A stretch of 12,157 nucleotides of DNA from an uncultured Candidatus Saccharibacteria bacterium (GCA_938041555.1 CALIAC010000019.1:1-12157); one strand, 5' to 3'; positions 1 through 7,406 are shown, counted from the stretch's first letter. The notes: generated from the letters alone by a model not told the origin. Translations and numbers: made by a program.

Positions 1-111
1 CTGATATCGCGCCCACACGTCTGCCAACATATAATCCATAGCATGCCCAATGTGTGGCAAACCGTTGACATAAGGAATAGCAGTGGTGATGTAGGCATGT
101 TGTTTGGTCAT
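1..111 (-). CDS. metG: Methionyl-tRNA synthetase, N-terminal 37 codons (gene runs off the window)
   Basis: Only the first 37 residues are present; the rest lies before base 1. The peptide starts MTKQHAYITTAIPYVNG and continues with LPHIGHA. This is the hallmark start of class I methionyl-tRNA synthetase: the ITTAIPYVN strand followed by the HIGH ATP-binding signature at residues 20-23. The enzyme charges tRNA-Met with methionine in the cytoplasm and is essential. It is on the same strand as the large module gene that ends at 151, 39 bp upstream. That gap carries its own extended -10 box ending six bases before the ATG, so metG is probably transcribed independently, with a leaderless mRNA. No Shine-Dalgarno sequence is visible. 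The family call is secure from this motif; domains beyond the start cannot be checked here. Confidence 0.93.
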   Translation of the reverse strand, partial: MTKQHAYITTAIPYVNGLPHIGHAMDYMLADVWARYQ

Positions 112-117
112 AGGGGT

Positions 118-126
118 ATTATAGCA
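118..126 (-). promoter_or_regulatory. Extended -10 promoter element of metG
   Basis: Read on the minus strand this is TGCTATAAT, a perfect extended -10 (TGn plus TATAAT). The hexamer occupies -12 to -7 relative to the metG ATG, so transcription would begin at or within a base of the start codon. The -35 position holds only AAGACA at 18-bp spacing, which is weak, as is usual when an extended -10 is present. The promoter lies wholly in the 39-bp gap after the upstream gene. Confidence 0.65.
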
Positions 127-150
127 TGGGGCGAGTTAGGGTGTCTTGGG

Positions 151-3100
151 CTACTGCCGCTTGGCGATATCAATAGACACATCAAGCTGATCCGCACGCT
201 GCACAAGGGTGATTGTATCGCCCATGTCAGTTCTCCAGGTGGTTGAGATACGTATATCCTTTGTGATGTGTTCAATCTCACCTACATTACTACCATCGAC
301 TGGTTCACCCCACGCTGCGTGCCCAGCCTGCGCATAGCAACGATAAAGTCCAAGACAATCCATGACGGGTAATTGACTTGCAAAACATATCGTTACCTGA
401 GTGACAGTGCCCTTACGACTAGACACTTGCATCGACAGCGCCCCATCATGATACCACCGTACCGCCTTCATGTGGGGCATTATGCTCATTATCCGCCAGC
501 CCTGCTGTCGCATCGCGTTATCAAACTGCTCCATGGATAGCGGCCACACCTGGCTCAAAATACGATTGACTTGAGCAGCATATTGCTCTGGGGTGGGATA
601 TACCTGCATCTTGGCATCGAACTGCTTTTTCATGAGCCAGTATGTGCGAAAACCAGGCGCACCTTGTGCGTTATGCTGCTGCACCCCAAGACGGGCAAGG
701 TCAAAATTGATCATATACGGCTGACCACTATCGAGCTGAGCAGTAGCAAGTTGACGACTTGCAGACTCAAGCTGTGGCAGTTGCCACGTCCAATTAAGCA
801 TGTCGACTGGCGACGTAATGCCGCTTATATCTCGTAAACGTACGACGCAACCATGTGCTGCTGCACGTAGTGCTTGGTCAGAAGCAGCTCTTGGCACGTG
901 GCACTCCCAGTCATACTTACCTTTTCTGAATCCAAGTGCGCATAATTGTTGTTGCTCACCATTTGTTAGTTGAGCAAAGCCAGTTCGTCTTGTACATCCA
1001 TCAAATGAGATGACTACATGCGTGTCATCAACCACCCCTAGGCCTTTCAATCGTATGGCAGTCCGTTGTTTCCAGCTTTTCATTGCATCATCTACCATTA
1101 TGGCATACTGCCGCGGCTGCGTGCAAAACGACTGCAGTGTCTGATATAACGCATCCTCAAACGCCTCCCATGTTGGGTAGACAAAGTCAGCAGTTAATGA
1201 TGTGTCGCTTGCAAGCGTTGTATCTAACGCTGGATTATACCACTCATACCACACAACCTCAAACGTTGCATATAAGATAGACTCTGAGAACAGCTGCCTT
1301 TTATGATCTGCTTCGGTGGCTGGCCTGATGCCAAGCGTCAGACGCTTATACGATGGCATATCCTGAGATGGCATAATCCAGTGCGCGACATGACGATCTT
1401 GTTGTAGCTGTACCGTGCCCCAGATGCGATTGCCCGCCTCAACATACGTCTGCCACAATACACGAACATCATCAGTGTTCATACCATCTGGCAACTGGAA
1501 GGTAAACGAAAGGGTATATTCCTGAGAGTTATACTCATTTGGCCAATCGATCGCGGCAAGCACACCAACCTGGCTTGACTCGGTAATCTGATCATTGCGC
1601 CAACCAAATACGTTGCTCACCGCCTCAAAGTTGAGCCGAACTGATGACTTGGTCAATTCATCAAACCAGTTCATAACGTTGATAAAACTACGCGGGGTCA
1701 TGTAGTCATGGTCGTGCGCTGGTGCAACTTGTTGTATATTAAGTGTTATAGAGATACTCTGCTGCTGTCCTGTTTTACTATGCTGCAGCGTGCAAGACTC
1801 ACGAATAATCTGCTTGTCCTTCACGTAATGACAGCGCCATGTGAGCATATTTTGCCGGGGTGTACTGTACGATGAGTCTACTCCACCCCAGGCAGTCGCG
1901 CCATACTCAGTGCAGTAAGCATAGAACGCCTGCGCCTCAGCAGGTGATAGCCCGTCAACGGAAAAGTTCATCACATTCCGCTTGTCTTCACAAATAATGC
2001 TTCGATGATGCTGCGCTGGAGATACAAGGTGGATAACGTTATTGATACATCCTGGCTGTGTATCTATCTCCCAGTCAAGCTCCTGCAAAATGGCATCACA
2101 TGCCTCATGTTTTGTCATGGGCCACGATAGCGACCCGATACCATAAAACCACCCTAACACATCGCTCTCGAGACGGGATGAGAGGCCATAATCCCTGGGT
2201 ATTTGCGTGAGATCAAGTGTGGAGAACTTCTCGCTATACTGGCGATAAACCACTTCATGATCCGGATGCAGATTGACACTGCGCACACCAGCGTGCAGTA
2301 AATGATCGTTGGCAATAGAGAGCTGACCAGGATCAATTGCATCCTTTCGCTGCTGCCACCAGATATCCATCTCAATCTCTGGAATTTGTACTGTCCATAC
2401 CAGTAACCGGCTTGGCGAGTTTATACCTCGGGTATCGCGGAGCCAGACAACACACCCATGGGCGGCCGCACGCAGCTGCTCTTTGGTGGCAGCTTGCGGC
2501 AATCGACATTCCAAGCAGTACCTCTCAACATCCTCAACAAAACCGCACGCTTGTAGCTGACTTTTTTCTGTCTCATACGGAAGGCCACTTATACTAATTA
2601 CCATCGCCGTCGCATTGTTAATTCCCTGGCTGGCAAGTGTAATGATATTATTTTTCCACTGGAGCTCTGTTTCATCGCTATCAAATAGCAACGCGTAGTG
2701 ACGCGGCTGCGCACTTAACTGACGTAATGTTTTATATAACTCCTCTTCAAAAATATCCCATGCTTGGTGAGCCGTGGCTAGCGCTGGAGATATTGCCGGA
2801 GGCGACATGACACCATATGGATTGTTTGTTCGATTCTGCTGCTTTGTATCTGTGGCGATGATTGTGTACAAAACATAACTCGACGGTAGCCCCTGGTCAT
2901 AATCATCAGGGGTTGCAGGCCGCATACCAAGCGTAATGACGACACTTGTTGACACTTTCCACTGCCAGCATAGTGATGAATCAAACGATGATTGTTGGGG
3001 TATCGCGACGCCCCATACATTGGTTGCTGCTTGATAATATTCGATGAGCAGACCTCGTATCTCATTTTTTCTTGCGTCGCCAGGTAAGCGATACTCAAGA

Positions 3101-3897
3101 ATCAGATCACGTACCAGCCGTTTTCCGCCGACTTGATCCTCATTCCCTACCGTGTCTTTAACAAGGACATTACCATGCCAATCATCATACGTCGTATCTC
3201 TATACCAATGCCATCCCAATGATGATTGAATAGCTTCAAGCTCATATTCAAACAATGGCCATGGCAATGCCGCGAGCCAACTCAGTGCTGCCACCCAGCC
3301 ACGCCCTGTCATGTACGGTGGTGACTGCTGCGTGGAGAGATTCTTCTCAACATGCAACGATACCTTGATGTCCCACTGCTTTGCTTTTGTGTCTACTGGG
3401 CTAAAATCAATCGTGCATGTTTGCTGTATGATATCGATATCTCTGACACAAGAAATCTCATCTTTAATAGGAAAAAATCGCCACTGATATGAAACTGTCT
3501 CACGCGGTGCATATTTGCCGTAATCAGTATATTCTTTTGGCTTGCCCCATGCAGCATGGGCCGCTTGGAGGTATTCATCGTAGTATTTGCGCTGTAACCG
3601 TTTGTTCTTTGCTTGAGCGACAGTACGCGTGATACTATAGCGGCTTTCGTCGTCATCACGTTGAACGATGACTGTATGACCAGTAGCATCTTCAAAAACA
3701 AGCGAATGATCTTGACTTCTCTCATCATCCAGCTTTGCCTTCCATCCATACGAAGAGACCAGTGCCGCTATCTCAGACCAAGCTGATGACCATGATATGG
3801 CTCTGATCGCATTAATCCACTCAATCAGTGCTGTAGGACTCTCTAATGACGCTACTGGAGGCTTTTTCCGTATTTGCGATGATTGTTTTTTCTTCAT
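151..3897 (-). CDS. Large cytoplasmic protein of unknown function built from repeated AWG-motif modules (1248 aa)
   Basis: I do not recognise a characterised function. The protein is internally repetitive. Module A (about residues 22-185, 575-722 and 1100-1248) has a PWPL/SWPM-type start, a GW or DW pair, a Y...A..AWG motif (AWG at 116, 669, 1195) and a later W followed by beta-type sequence. Module B (195-350 and 732-882) is related (VWG/IWG) and ends in GxRPAT. Module C (375-510 and 905-1045) carries RAAAHGCVV at 476 and 1011, then LRD and GI.SP. A short D segment (530-560 and 1064-1095) follows each C. The order is A-B-C-D-A-B-C-D-A, period about 530-550 residues. There is no signal peptide or membrane segment, so it is probably cytosolic despite a Lys-rich start. 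AAGGA lies six bases before the ATG. The last module closely resembles the C-terminus of the 348-residue neighbour. A remembered resemblance to actinobacterial DUF6301 is unverified. Confidence 0.85.
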   Translation of the reverse strand: MKKKQSSQIRKKPPVASLESPTALIEWINAIRAISWSSAWSEIAALVSSYGWKAKLDDERSQDHSLVFEDATGHTVIVQRDDDESRYSITRTVAQAKNKRLQRKYYDEYLQAAHAAWGKPKEYTDYGKYAPRETVSYQWRFFPIKDEISCVRDIDIIQQTCTIDFSPVDTKAKQWDIKVSLHVEKNLSTQQSPPYMTGRGWVAALSWLAALPWPLFEYELEAIQSSLGWHWYRDTTYDDWHGNVLVKDTVGNEDQVGGKRLVRDLILEYRLPGDARKNEIRGLLIEYYQAATNVWGVAIPQQSSFDSSLCWQWKVSTSVVITLGMRPATPDDYDQGLPSSYVLYTIIATDTKQQNRTNNPYGVMSPPAISPALATAHQAWDIFEEELYKTLRQLSAQPRHYALLFDSDETELQWKNNIITLASQGINNATAMVISISGLPYETEKSQLQACGFVEDVERYCLECRLPQAATKEQLRAAAHGCVVWLRDTRGINSPSRLLVWTVQIPEIEMDIWWQQRKDAIDPGQLSIANDHLLHAGVRSVNLHPDHEVVYRQYSEKFSTLDLTQIPRDYGLSSRLESDVLGWFYGIGSLSWPMTKHEACDAILQELDWEIDTQPGCINNVIHLVSPAQHHRSIICEDKRNVMNFSVDGLSPAEAQAFYAYCTEYGATAWGGVDSSYSTPRQNMLTWRCHYVKDKQIIRESCTLQHSKTGQQQSISITLNIQQVAPAHDHDYMTPRSFINVMNWFDELTKSSVRLNFEAVSNVFGWRNDQITESSQVGVLAAIDWPNEYNSQEYTLSFTFQLPDGMNTDDVRVLWQTYVEAGNRIWGTVQLQQDRHVAHWIMPSQDMPSYKRLTLGIRPATEADHKRQLFSESILYATFEVVWYEWYNPALDTTLASDTSLTADFVYPTWEAFEDALYQTLQSFCTQPRQYAIMVDDAMKSWKQRTAIRLKGLGVVDDTHVVISFDGCTRRTGFAQLTNGEQQQLCALGFRKGKYDWECHVPRAASDQALRAAAHGCVVRLRDISGITSPVDMLNWTWQLPQLESASRQLATAQLDSGQPYMINFDLARLGVQQHNAQGAPGFRTYWLMKKQFDAKMQVYPTPEQYAAQVNRILSQVWPLSMEQFDNAMRQQGWRIMSIMPHMKAVRWYHDGALSMQVSSRKGTVTQVTICFASQLPVMDCLGLYRCYAQAGHAAWGEPVDGSNVGEIEHITKDIRISTTWRTDMGDTITLVQRADQLDVSIDIAKRQ

Positions 3898-3903
3898 ATA
3901 CCA

Positions 3904-3908
3904 TCCTT
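3904..3908 (-). promoter_or_regulatory. Ribosome binding site of the 1248-aa module gene
   Basis: The minus strand reads AAGGA followed by six bases and then the ATG at 3897. This spacing supports the chosen start and shows that this gene is led by a Shine-Dalgarno site, unlike the leaderless candidates elsewhere in the window. Confidence 0.55.
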
Positions 3909-3920
3909 GTGTTGTTGTCT

Positions 3921-3936
3921 ATACCTTATGAGGTAT
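3921..3936 (-). promoter_or_regulatory. Inverted repeat at the probable 5' end of the 1248-aa gene mRNA
   Basis: Perfect six-base arms ATACCT and AGGTAT are separated by four bases. The element sits just downstream of the candidate -10 at 3942-3947, so it would lie at about +1 to +16 of the transcript. It could be a 5' hairpin or a repressor site. There is no T-run, so it is not a typical terminator for the upstream 348-aa gene. Confidence 0.35.
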
Positions 3937-3941
3937 CCTGT

Positions 3942-3950
3942 ACTATATCA
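3942..3950 (-). promoter_or_regulatory. Candidate extended -10 for the 1248-aa gene
   Basis: The minus strand reads TGATATAGT, an extended -10 with one mismatch from TATAAT. The -35 region at 17 bp is TCGCAC and does not match well. It lies in the 88-bp gap after the 348-aa gene, so the long gene could be transcribed on its own as well as by read-through. Confidence 0.35.
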
Positions 3951-3985
3951 CTTTTGGTTCTATCGTGCGAGAATCATAAAGTACC

Positions 3986-5032
3986 CTACGACTGAGCGGC
4001 AACATCAATGAGTGCATAGAGCTTATCTGTACTCTGCATAAGGGTGATGGTGTCGTCTTTGTCGGTTGTCCAGATGGTCGAGATAGCCAGACCTTCTGCG
4101 GCATGCTCGGCTTCGTCCACCTCATCGCCTGGCTCGCCCCAGGCTGTTTGCCCGGCCTGCACGTATTGGCGGTAGAGGTCGAGGCACTCTGCTGTGGGTG
4201 AACCATTAGCAAACCATACGACGACCATCGATACAGCACCACCTTCGCTCGATACCATAACGCGCAACGGCCCATCATAATACCACCAGGTATTCTCCTC
4301 TTGCTTCATGAGCTGCCAACCGTGGTTCTGCATTGTGGTATCAAGCTGCTGCAAAGACAGGGGCCATGGCTGGTGCAGGATGCGATCAATCCAGGCAGTG
4401 AATTGCTCTGGAGAGAAATATGTCTCCTCATGTAGCTCACTCTCCAGGCGCGGTAATGGATCAGGGCCAGGATAGGGACGAATCGTGCGCGGGTGGCGGG
4501 CACCATCAGACGGTGCACCAGTTTGCTCGCTGGCAAGGACAAACATGATTGTCTTTTCTTCCTCATTGAGGCTAATACTAACGTGCTCCCGCGAAGCTGG
4601 TGTTTGTGGAGCAAAACCCTTCCACACCGTACCAGTAAGATGGCCCGTGTGTCGTACATCGGTCGGCCAGCCCCAGGCCGCCGTGCCAGCTGCGCAGTAT
4701 TCATTGTAGAGTGTGCGGCACGCGTCTGCTGGTAATTGGTGAATTACATCGATGACTGGGCTACTCGCCACCGACGTTACAACGTCATTTTCTATTGTAG
4801 CAAGCAATGGCATGTGACCATCGTAGTGCATACACTGCTCGTGCCCCGTCTGCGGCTCTTGCTCGCGTGGTTTGACGAGCTGCCAACCAAATTCTTGGAC
4901 GAGACTATCGTACACCTCATATGTCATTGGCCAGGGAAGCTTACGTAGGGCATTAATAAGTGAGACGAGTTGTGCACCATTAATAGGCTTCGGCGCTTCT
5001 GCTGGCTGAGTCGATGATTGGTCTGCGTTCAT
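3986..5032 (-). CDS. AWG-motif module protein of unknown function, two modules (348 aa)
   Basis: This is a paralogue of the following 1248-residue protein. It has two copies of the A-type module, about residues 18-170 and 205-348, with AWG at 119-121 and 297-299. Each copy opens with a PWP motif (33-35, 223-225) and a GW pair about 15 residues later (49-50, 238-239), and closes with a beta-rich stretch. A proline-rich linker (about 172-198) joins them. The C-terminal module is clearly similar to the last module of the 1248-aa protein over its whole length, including the AWGEP motif and the DTITL stretch near the end. There is no signal peptide or membrane segment, so it is probably cytosolic. 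It is the first gene of the leftward pair and divergent from the HTH regulator at 5171. GAGGT sits only three bases before the ATG, a short but possible Shine-Dalgarno spacing. Function unknown. Confidence 0.85.
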   Translation of the reverse strand: MNADQSSTQPAEAPKPINGAQLVSLINALRKLPWPMTYEVYDSLVQEFGWQLVKPREQEPQTGHEQCMHYDGHMPLLATIENDVVTSVASSPVIDVIHQLPADACRTLYNEYCAAGTAAWGWPTDVRHTGHLTGTVWKGFAPQTPASREHVSISLNEEEKTIMFVLASEQTGAPSDGARHPRTIRPYPGPDPLPRLESELHEETYFSPEQFTAWIDRILHQPWPLSLQQLDTTMQNHGWQLMKQEENTWWYYDGPLRVMVSSEGGAVSMVVVWFANGSPTAECLDLYRQYVQAGQTAWGEPGDEVDEAEHAAEGLAISTIWTTDKDDTITLMQSTDKLYALIDVAAQS

Positions 5033-5121
5033 AGTACCTCATATTTTCTTTATAGATTTCTCTTTAGCGTTAACGTATTTGCATCGTACCACGTTTTGGT
5101 ATGACATACTAGCGCTCAGTC

Positions 5122-5137
5122 ATATTGTTGACAATAT
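5122..5137. promoter_or_regulatory. Palindromic operator candidate over the -35 of the HTH gene
   Basis: Seven-base arms ATATTGT and ACAATAT flank a TG centre, and the -35 hexamer TTGACA lies across that centre. A dimeric HTH protein bound here would block the promoter. The most obvious candidate is the protein encoded immediately downstream (autoregulation), which is inference. A separate eight-base palindrome, CGTTAACG, is at 5068-5075 in the same intergenic region. Confidence 0.45.
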
Positions 5138-5157
5138 TGCAATCTATACTATATAAT
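5128..5157 (+). promoter_or_regulatory. Consensus sigma-70-type promoter of the 385-aa HTH gene
   Basis: TTGACA at 5128-5133 and TATAAT at 5152-5157 are both perfect and 18 bp apart. The predicted transcription start is near 5164, leaving only about six bases before the ATG at 5171. No Shine-Dalgarno sequence precedes that ATG, so the message would be nearly leaderless. Confidence 0.75.
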
Positions 5158-5170
5158 ACACTACTCTATT

Positions 5171-6328
5171 ATGGAACATCACCCATCACCCCACCTTCCC
5201 GAGCACTCGCCAGACAATGAGCGGGCAGCGCAGCTGGAGAAAGACCGCCAGTACCTGTTATTTTTGCTTGCGAATGACCTTGGCTATGACACGCGTGATG
5301 TAGCCATCTCTGGCAATGCTGAGCCCGAGGGCAGTAACACAGAAGCAGCGATGAACTCCTCTCGCTACCTTGTCACACTACCACCACACAAAAAACGCCA
5401 GCAACCAGGCCGGACGGTCGCTATCTACCCCGACATCACGCTTATGTTCGACACGCAAGCAGTGCAGCAGTGCAACCCTGAGCAGCGGGTATCGCTTGAG
5501 AGTTACACAAAGGAGGAGCTGCTCGATCTCATCAAACAAGACCCAGCCTGTGGCCTAGAGCTCCCTCATGGCCAGCGCTTTACGGCGAGCATGGTGGATG
5601 CGCTCACTCATCCGATTGCCGATGCCCGGGTGCGCATCACTGAAGCTATGAAGCTGGAGCAGCAGCACCATATAGCTCAAACCCGGCGCTCGCTTGGCAA
5701 AGTAACCATCCACCGCGCCGCTGGAGAGCTTGGTATTGCCCCACAAACCATTGAGAAGGCACTGGACGACCCTGCAATTTATGAAAAACTTGGCAAAATC
5801 GCTACCGCCCAGCGCGGCACAGAGTTGCAACATCTCCTTACGCCACACCAAGTAGCAATCCTCGCCGAGCATCTCCAGTCTACCCCACCACCAGAGGGGT
5901 ATCGCACACTACATGGCATCGCCAAAAAGTTAAGCGTTAGCGGCAATACAGTGCGGCGTATCATTGACGAGCTTAATGGTGCTGGCGCTAACATCCAAGG
6001 GGAGGAATATCAAAAAGCCACCGGGCTGTCATACTGCTACTACTCGCTCGCTGAGCAGCGGAAGATCGAAAACCAGGCGCGTAAAGCAGGGCTCTTTGGC
6101 GTTGCGCCAGAGGGATACCTGCCGTGCAAGGACGTCGCTAAGAGCCTCCATGCAACGCGGCTCACCATCAACAAAGCTATAAAAGCCCTTAATATAACAC
6201 CCAAACAATATCGTACACAGCTCGAGAATGGTCAGCCATCTCACAAGCGAGGCTACCACCTCTCACCCGAGCAAGCTGAGCAAGTGGCAGCTTACCTAGG
6301 GCGATCGCTTCATACAACGGTTTGCTAG
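5171..6328 (+). CDS. Multi-HTH DNA-binding protein with novel N-terminal domain (385 aa)
   Basis: I do not recognise a named family. The C-terminal half has three repeated units, each a helix-turn-helix followed by a short helix that starts like L(S/T)PxQ. HTH1 is at about 178-199 (AAGELGIAPQTIEKAL) with its helix at 223-236; HTH2 at 245-269 (IAKKLSVSGNTVRRII) with 291-304; HTH3 at 316-341 (VAKSLHATRLTINKAI) with 364-376. The N-terminal part (about 20-160) has no HTH. Motifs it shares with the next gene are FLLxNDLG at 31-38, RTVxxYPD at 81-88, FDTxAV at 93-98, ACG at 126-128 and DALTxPxAD at 143-151. There is no membrane segment. The likely role is a cytosolic transcriptional regulator, possibly of the divergent module genes and of itself. 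The start is supported by the strong promoter just upstream. Target and ligand are unknown. Confidence 0.85.
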   Translation: MEHHPSPHLPEHSPDNERAAQLEKDRQYLLFLLANDLGYDTRDVAISGNAEPEGSNTEAAMNSSRYLVTLPPHKKRQQPGRTVAIYPDITLMFDTQAVQQCNPEQRVSLESYTKEELLDLIKQDPACGLELPHGQRFTASMVDALTHPIADARVRITEAMKLEQQHHIAQTRRSLGKVTIHRAAGELGIAPQTIEKALDDPAIYEKLGKIATAQRGTELQHLLTPHQVAILAEHLQSTPPPEGYRTLHGIAKKLSVSGNTVRRIIDELNGAGANIQGEEYQKATGLSYCYYSLAEQRKIENQARKAGLFGVAPEGYLPCKDVAKSLHATRLTINKAIKALNITPKQYRTQLENGQPSHKRGYHLSPEQAEQVAAYLGRSLHTTVC

Positions 6329-6345
6329 GCATTTAGGCTCGATAC

Positions 6346-6375
6346 TTGCCACCACTGCCTATGCTGTAGTATGGT
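6346..6375 (+). promoter_or_regulatory. Candidate promoter of the second HTH gene
   Basis: TTGCCA at 6346-6351 is followed after 18 bp by TATGGT at 6370-6375, two mismatches from TATAAT. The -10 would sit at -13 to -8 relative to the ATG at 6383, which fits a leaderless start at that ATG. This supports 6383 rather than the TTG at 6462 as the ancestral start. The match is weak. Confidence 0.35.
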
Positions 6376-6461
6376 AATACGCATGGAAAAACCCCCAGCA
6401 ACCAGCACAATTACCCGAGACATTTGACAGTCATACTGCTCAAATAGAAAAGCTCAACGAC

Positions 6462-7403
6462 TTGCACAAACTTCTGCGCTTTTTGCTTGAGAATGATCTC
6501 GGCCTTTCTACTCACGACCCGGCGCAGGCATACATGTCGCAACGTATTCAAGAAATATCTGCATCGCAGCAACTCCTTCGCTTTATTGCAACCATCCAAC
6601 CACACAACACCCAGCCTGCTCGCACCGTTATCACCTATCCAGATGTTGCTTTTGTTTTTGATACTCCAGCTGTAGAACAAGCCACGCAGACTCAGGGCAA
6701 TAGCTATCAACCATTGCATGAGTATAGAAAACACGATCTTGCTGAGCTCGCGCAAGATGAGGCCTGTGGTGTTGCCCTATCAACCGATCATCATTTTGCC
6801 TGGTATATGTATGATGCACTCACGAGCCCACTTGCTGATGTGCATCAGCGTATCGTTGCTGACCAGACGAACAACAGCTGGCTCCATAGCGTCTATCATC
6901 ATAGCCCAGAGCCACTTATATCTGTTGGCCAGGCTTCTCACTACCTTGATATAACACCGTATGCGGTCGAGAAAGCGTTGAGGAATCCTCAAGTTATCCA
7001 GAGGATTGGCGAGATCATTGTCGCTCCACGCGGCAATTCGATGCGCCCATTCATCACACCCGAACAACTTCTGATCCTCCAAGAGCATCTTCGCCCCCAC
7101 AACGCCGATACTCATATACTCCTCCCTCCACGAGAAGAAGAAATGACCTGCCCGCAACTCGCCAGAGCACTTGGTGTACACGACATGACCGTGCGACGAG
7201 CTATTACTGCCCTTAATCAAGAGAAATCCGAAGGTGAGGATAGTCTGACCGGCACAACGCGCAAAGAGCAAGGTCGACGCCCAACCGTATATTATTCACC
7301 TGAGCAGCAGGTACGTATCCTCGCCAAGCTTCAAGAGAAAGGTTATCCTGTGCCAGCAAAGCTGCGTGACAAGCTGGGCGAATACCTCACGCATAAAAAT
7401 TAA
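6462..7403 (+). CDS. Paralogous HTH protein, 5' end apparently frameshifted (313 aa from TTG)
   Basis: This is a paralogue of the 385-aa protein. From the TTG at 6462 it reads FLLENDLG at residues 7-14, RTVxxYPD at 54-61, FDTPAV at 66-71, ACG at 101-103 and DALTSPLAD at 118-126, then two HTH units: about 152-173 with ITPEQ at 198-202, and 228-252 with YSPEQ at 278-282. It has two units where the sister has three. The open frame continues upstream to 6378 and still matches the sister's N-terminus, but contains no ATG, GTG or other TTG. An ATG at 6383 lies one frame away; dropping one base from the A5C5 run at 6387-6396 would join it and give MENPQQPAQLPETF plus the rest, 340 residues. The stated start is therefore only the best intact one; no Shine-Dalgarno precedes it. 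It is probably a regulator in tandem with its sister, 133 bp downstream of it. Confidence 0.75.
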   Translation: MHKLLRFLLENDLGLSTHDPAQAYMSQRIQEISASQQLLRFIATIQPHNTQPARTVITYPDVAFVFDTPAVEQATQTQGNSYQPLHEYRKHDLAELAQDEACGVALSTDHHFAWYMYDALTSPLADVHQRIVADQTNNSWLHSVYHHSPEPLISVGQASHYLDITPYAVEKALRNPQVIQRIGEIIVAPRGNSMRPFITPEQLLILQEHLRPHNADTHILLPPREEEMTCPQLARALGVHDMTVRRAITALNQEKSEGEDSLTGTTRKEQGRRPTVYYSPEQQVRILAKLQEKGYPVPAKLRDKLGEYLTHKN

Positions 7404-7406
7404 AGA

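Noticed and set aside
43..246. 67-codon plus-strand ORF at the window start
   Set aside because: It spans the end of the module gene and the start of metG on the other strand; no ribosome site or motif.
151..5032. Transposon or prophage origin for the repeated genes
   Set aside because: The repeats are protein modules within long ORFs; there are no terminal inverted repeats, target duplications, transposase, integrase or phage structural genes in the window.
6329..6461. Rho-independent terminator between the two HTH genes
   Set aside because: No GC-rich stem followed by a T-run is present; the interval is better explained by a weak promoter and the 5' part of the second gene.
6780..7271. 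163-codon minus-strand ORF inside the second HTH gene
   Set aside because: The plus strand carries conserved HTH units shared with the paralogue; the antisense peptide shows no family pattern.
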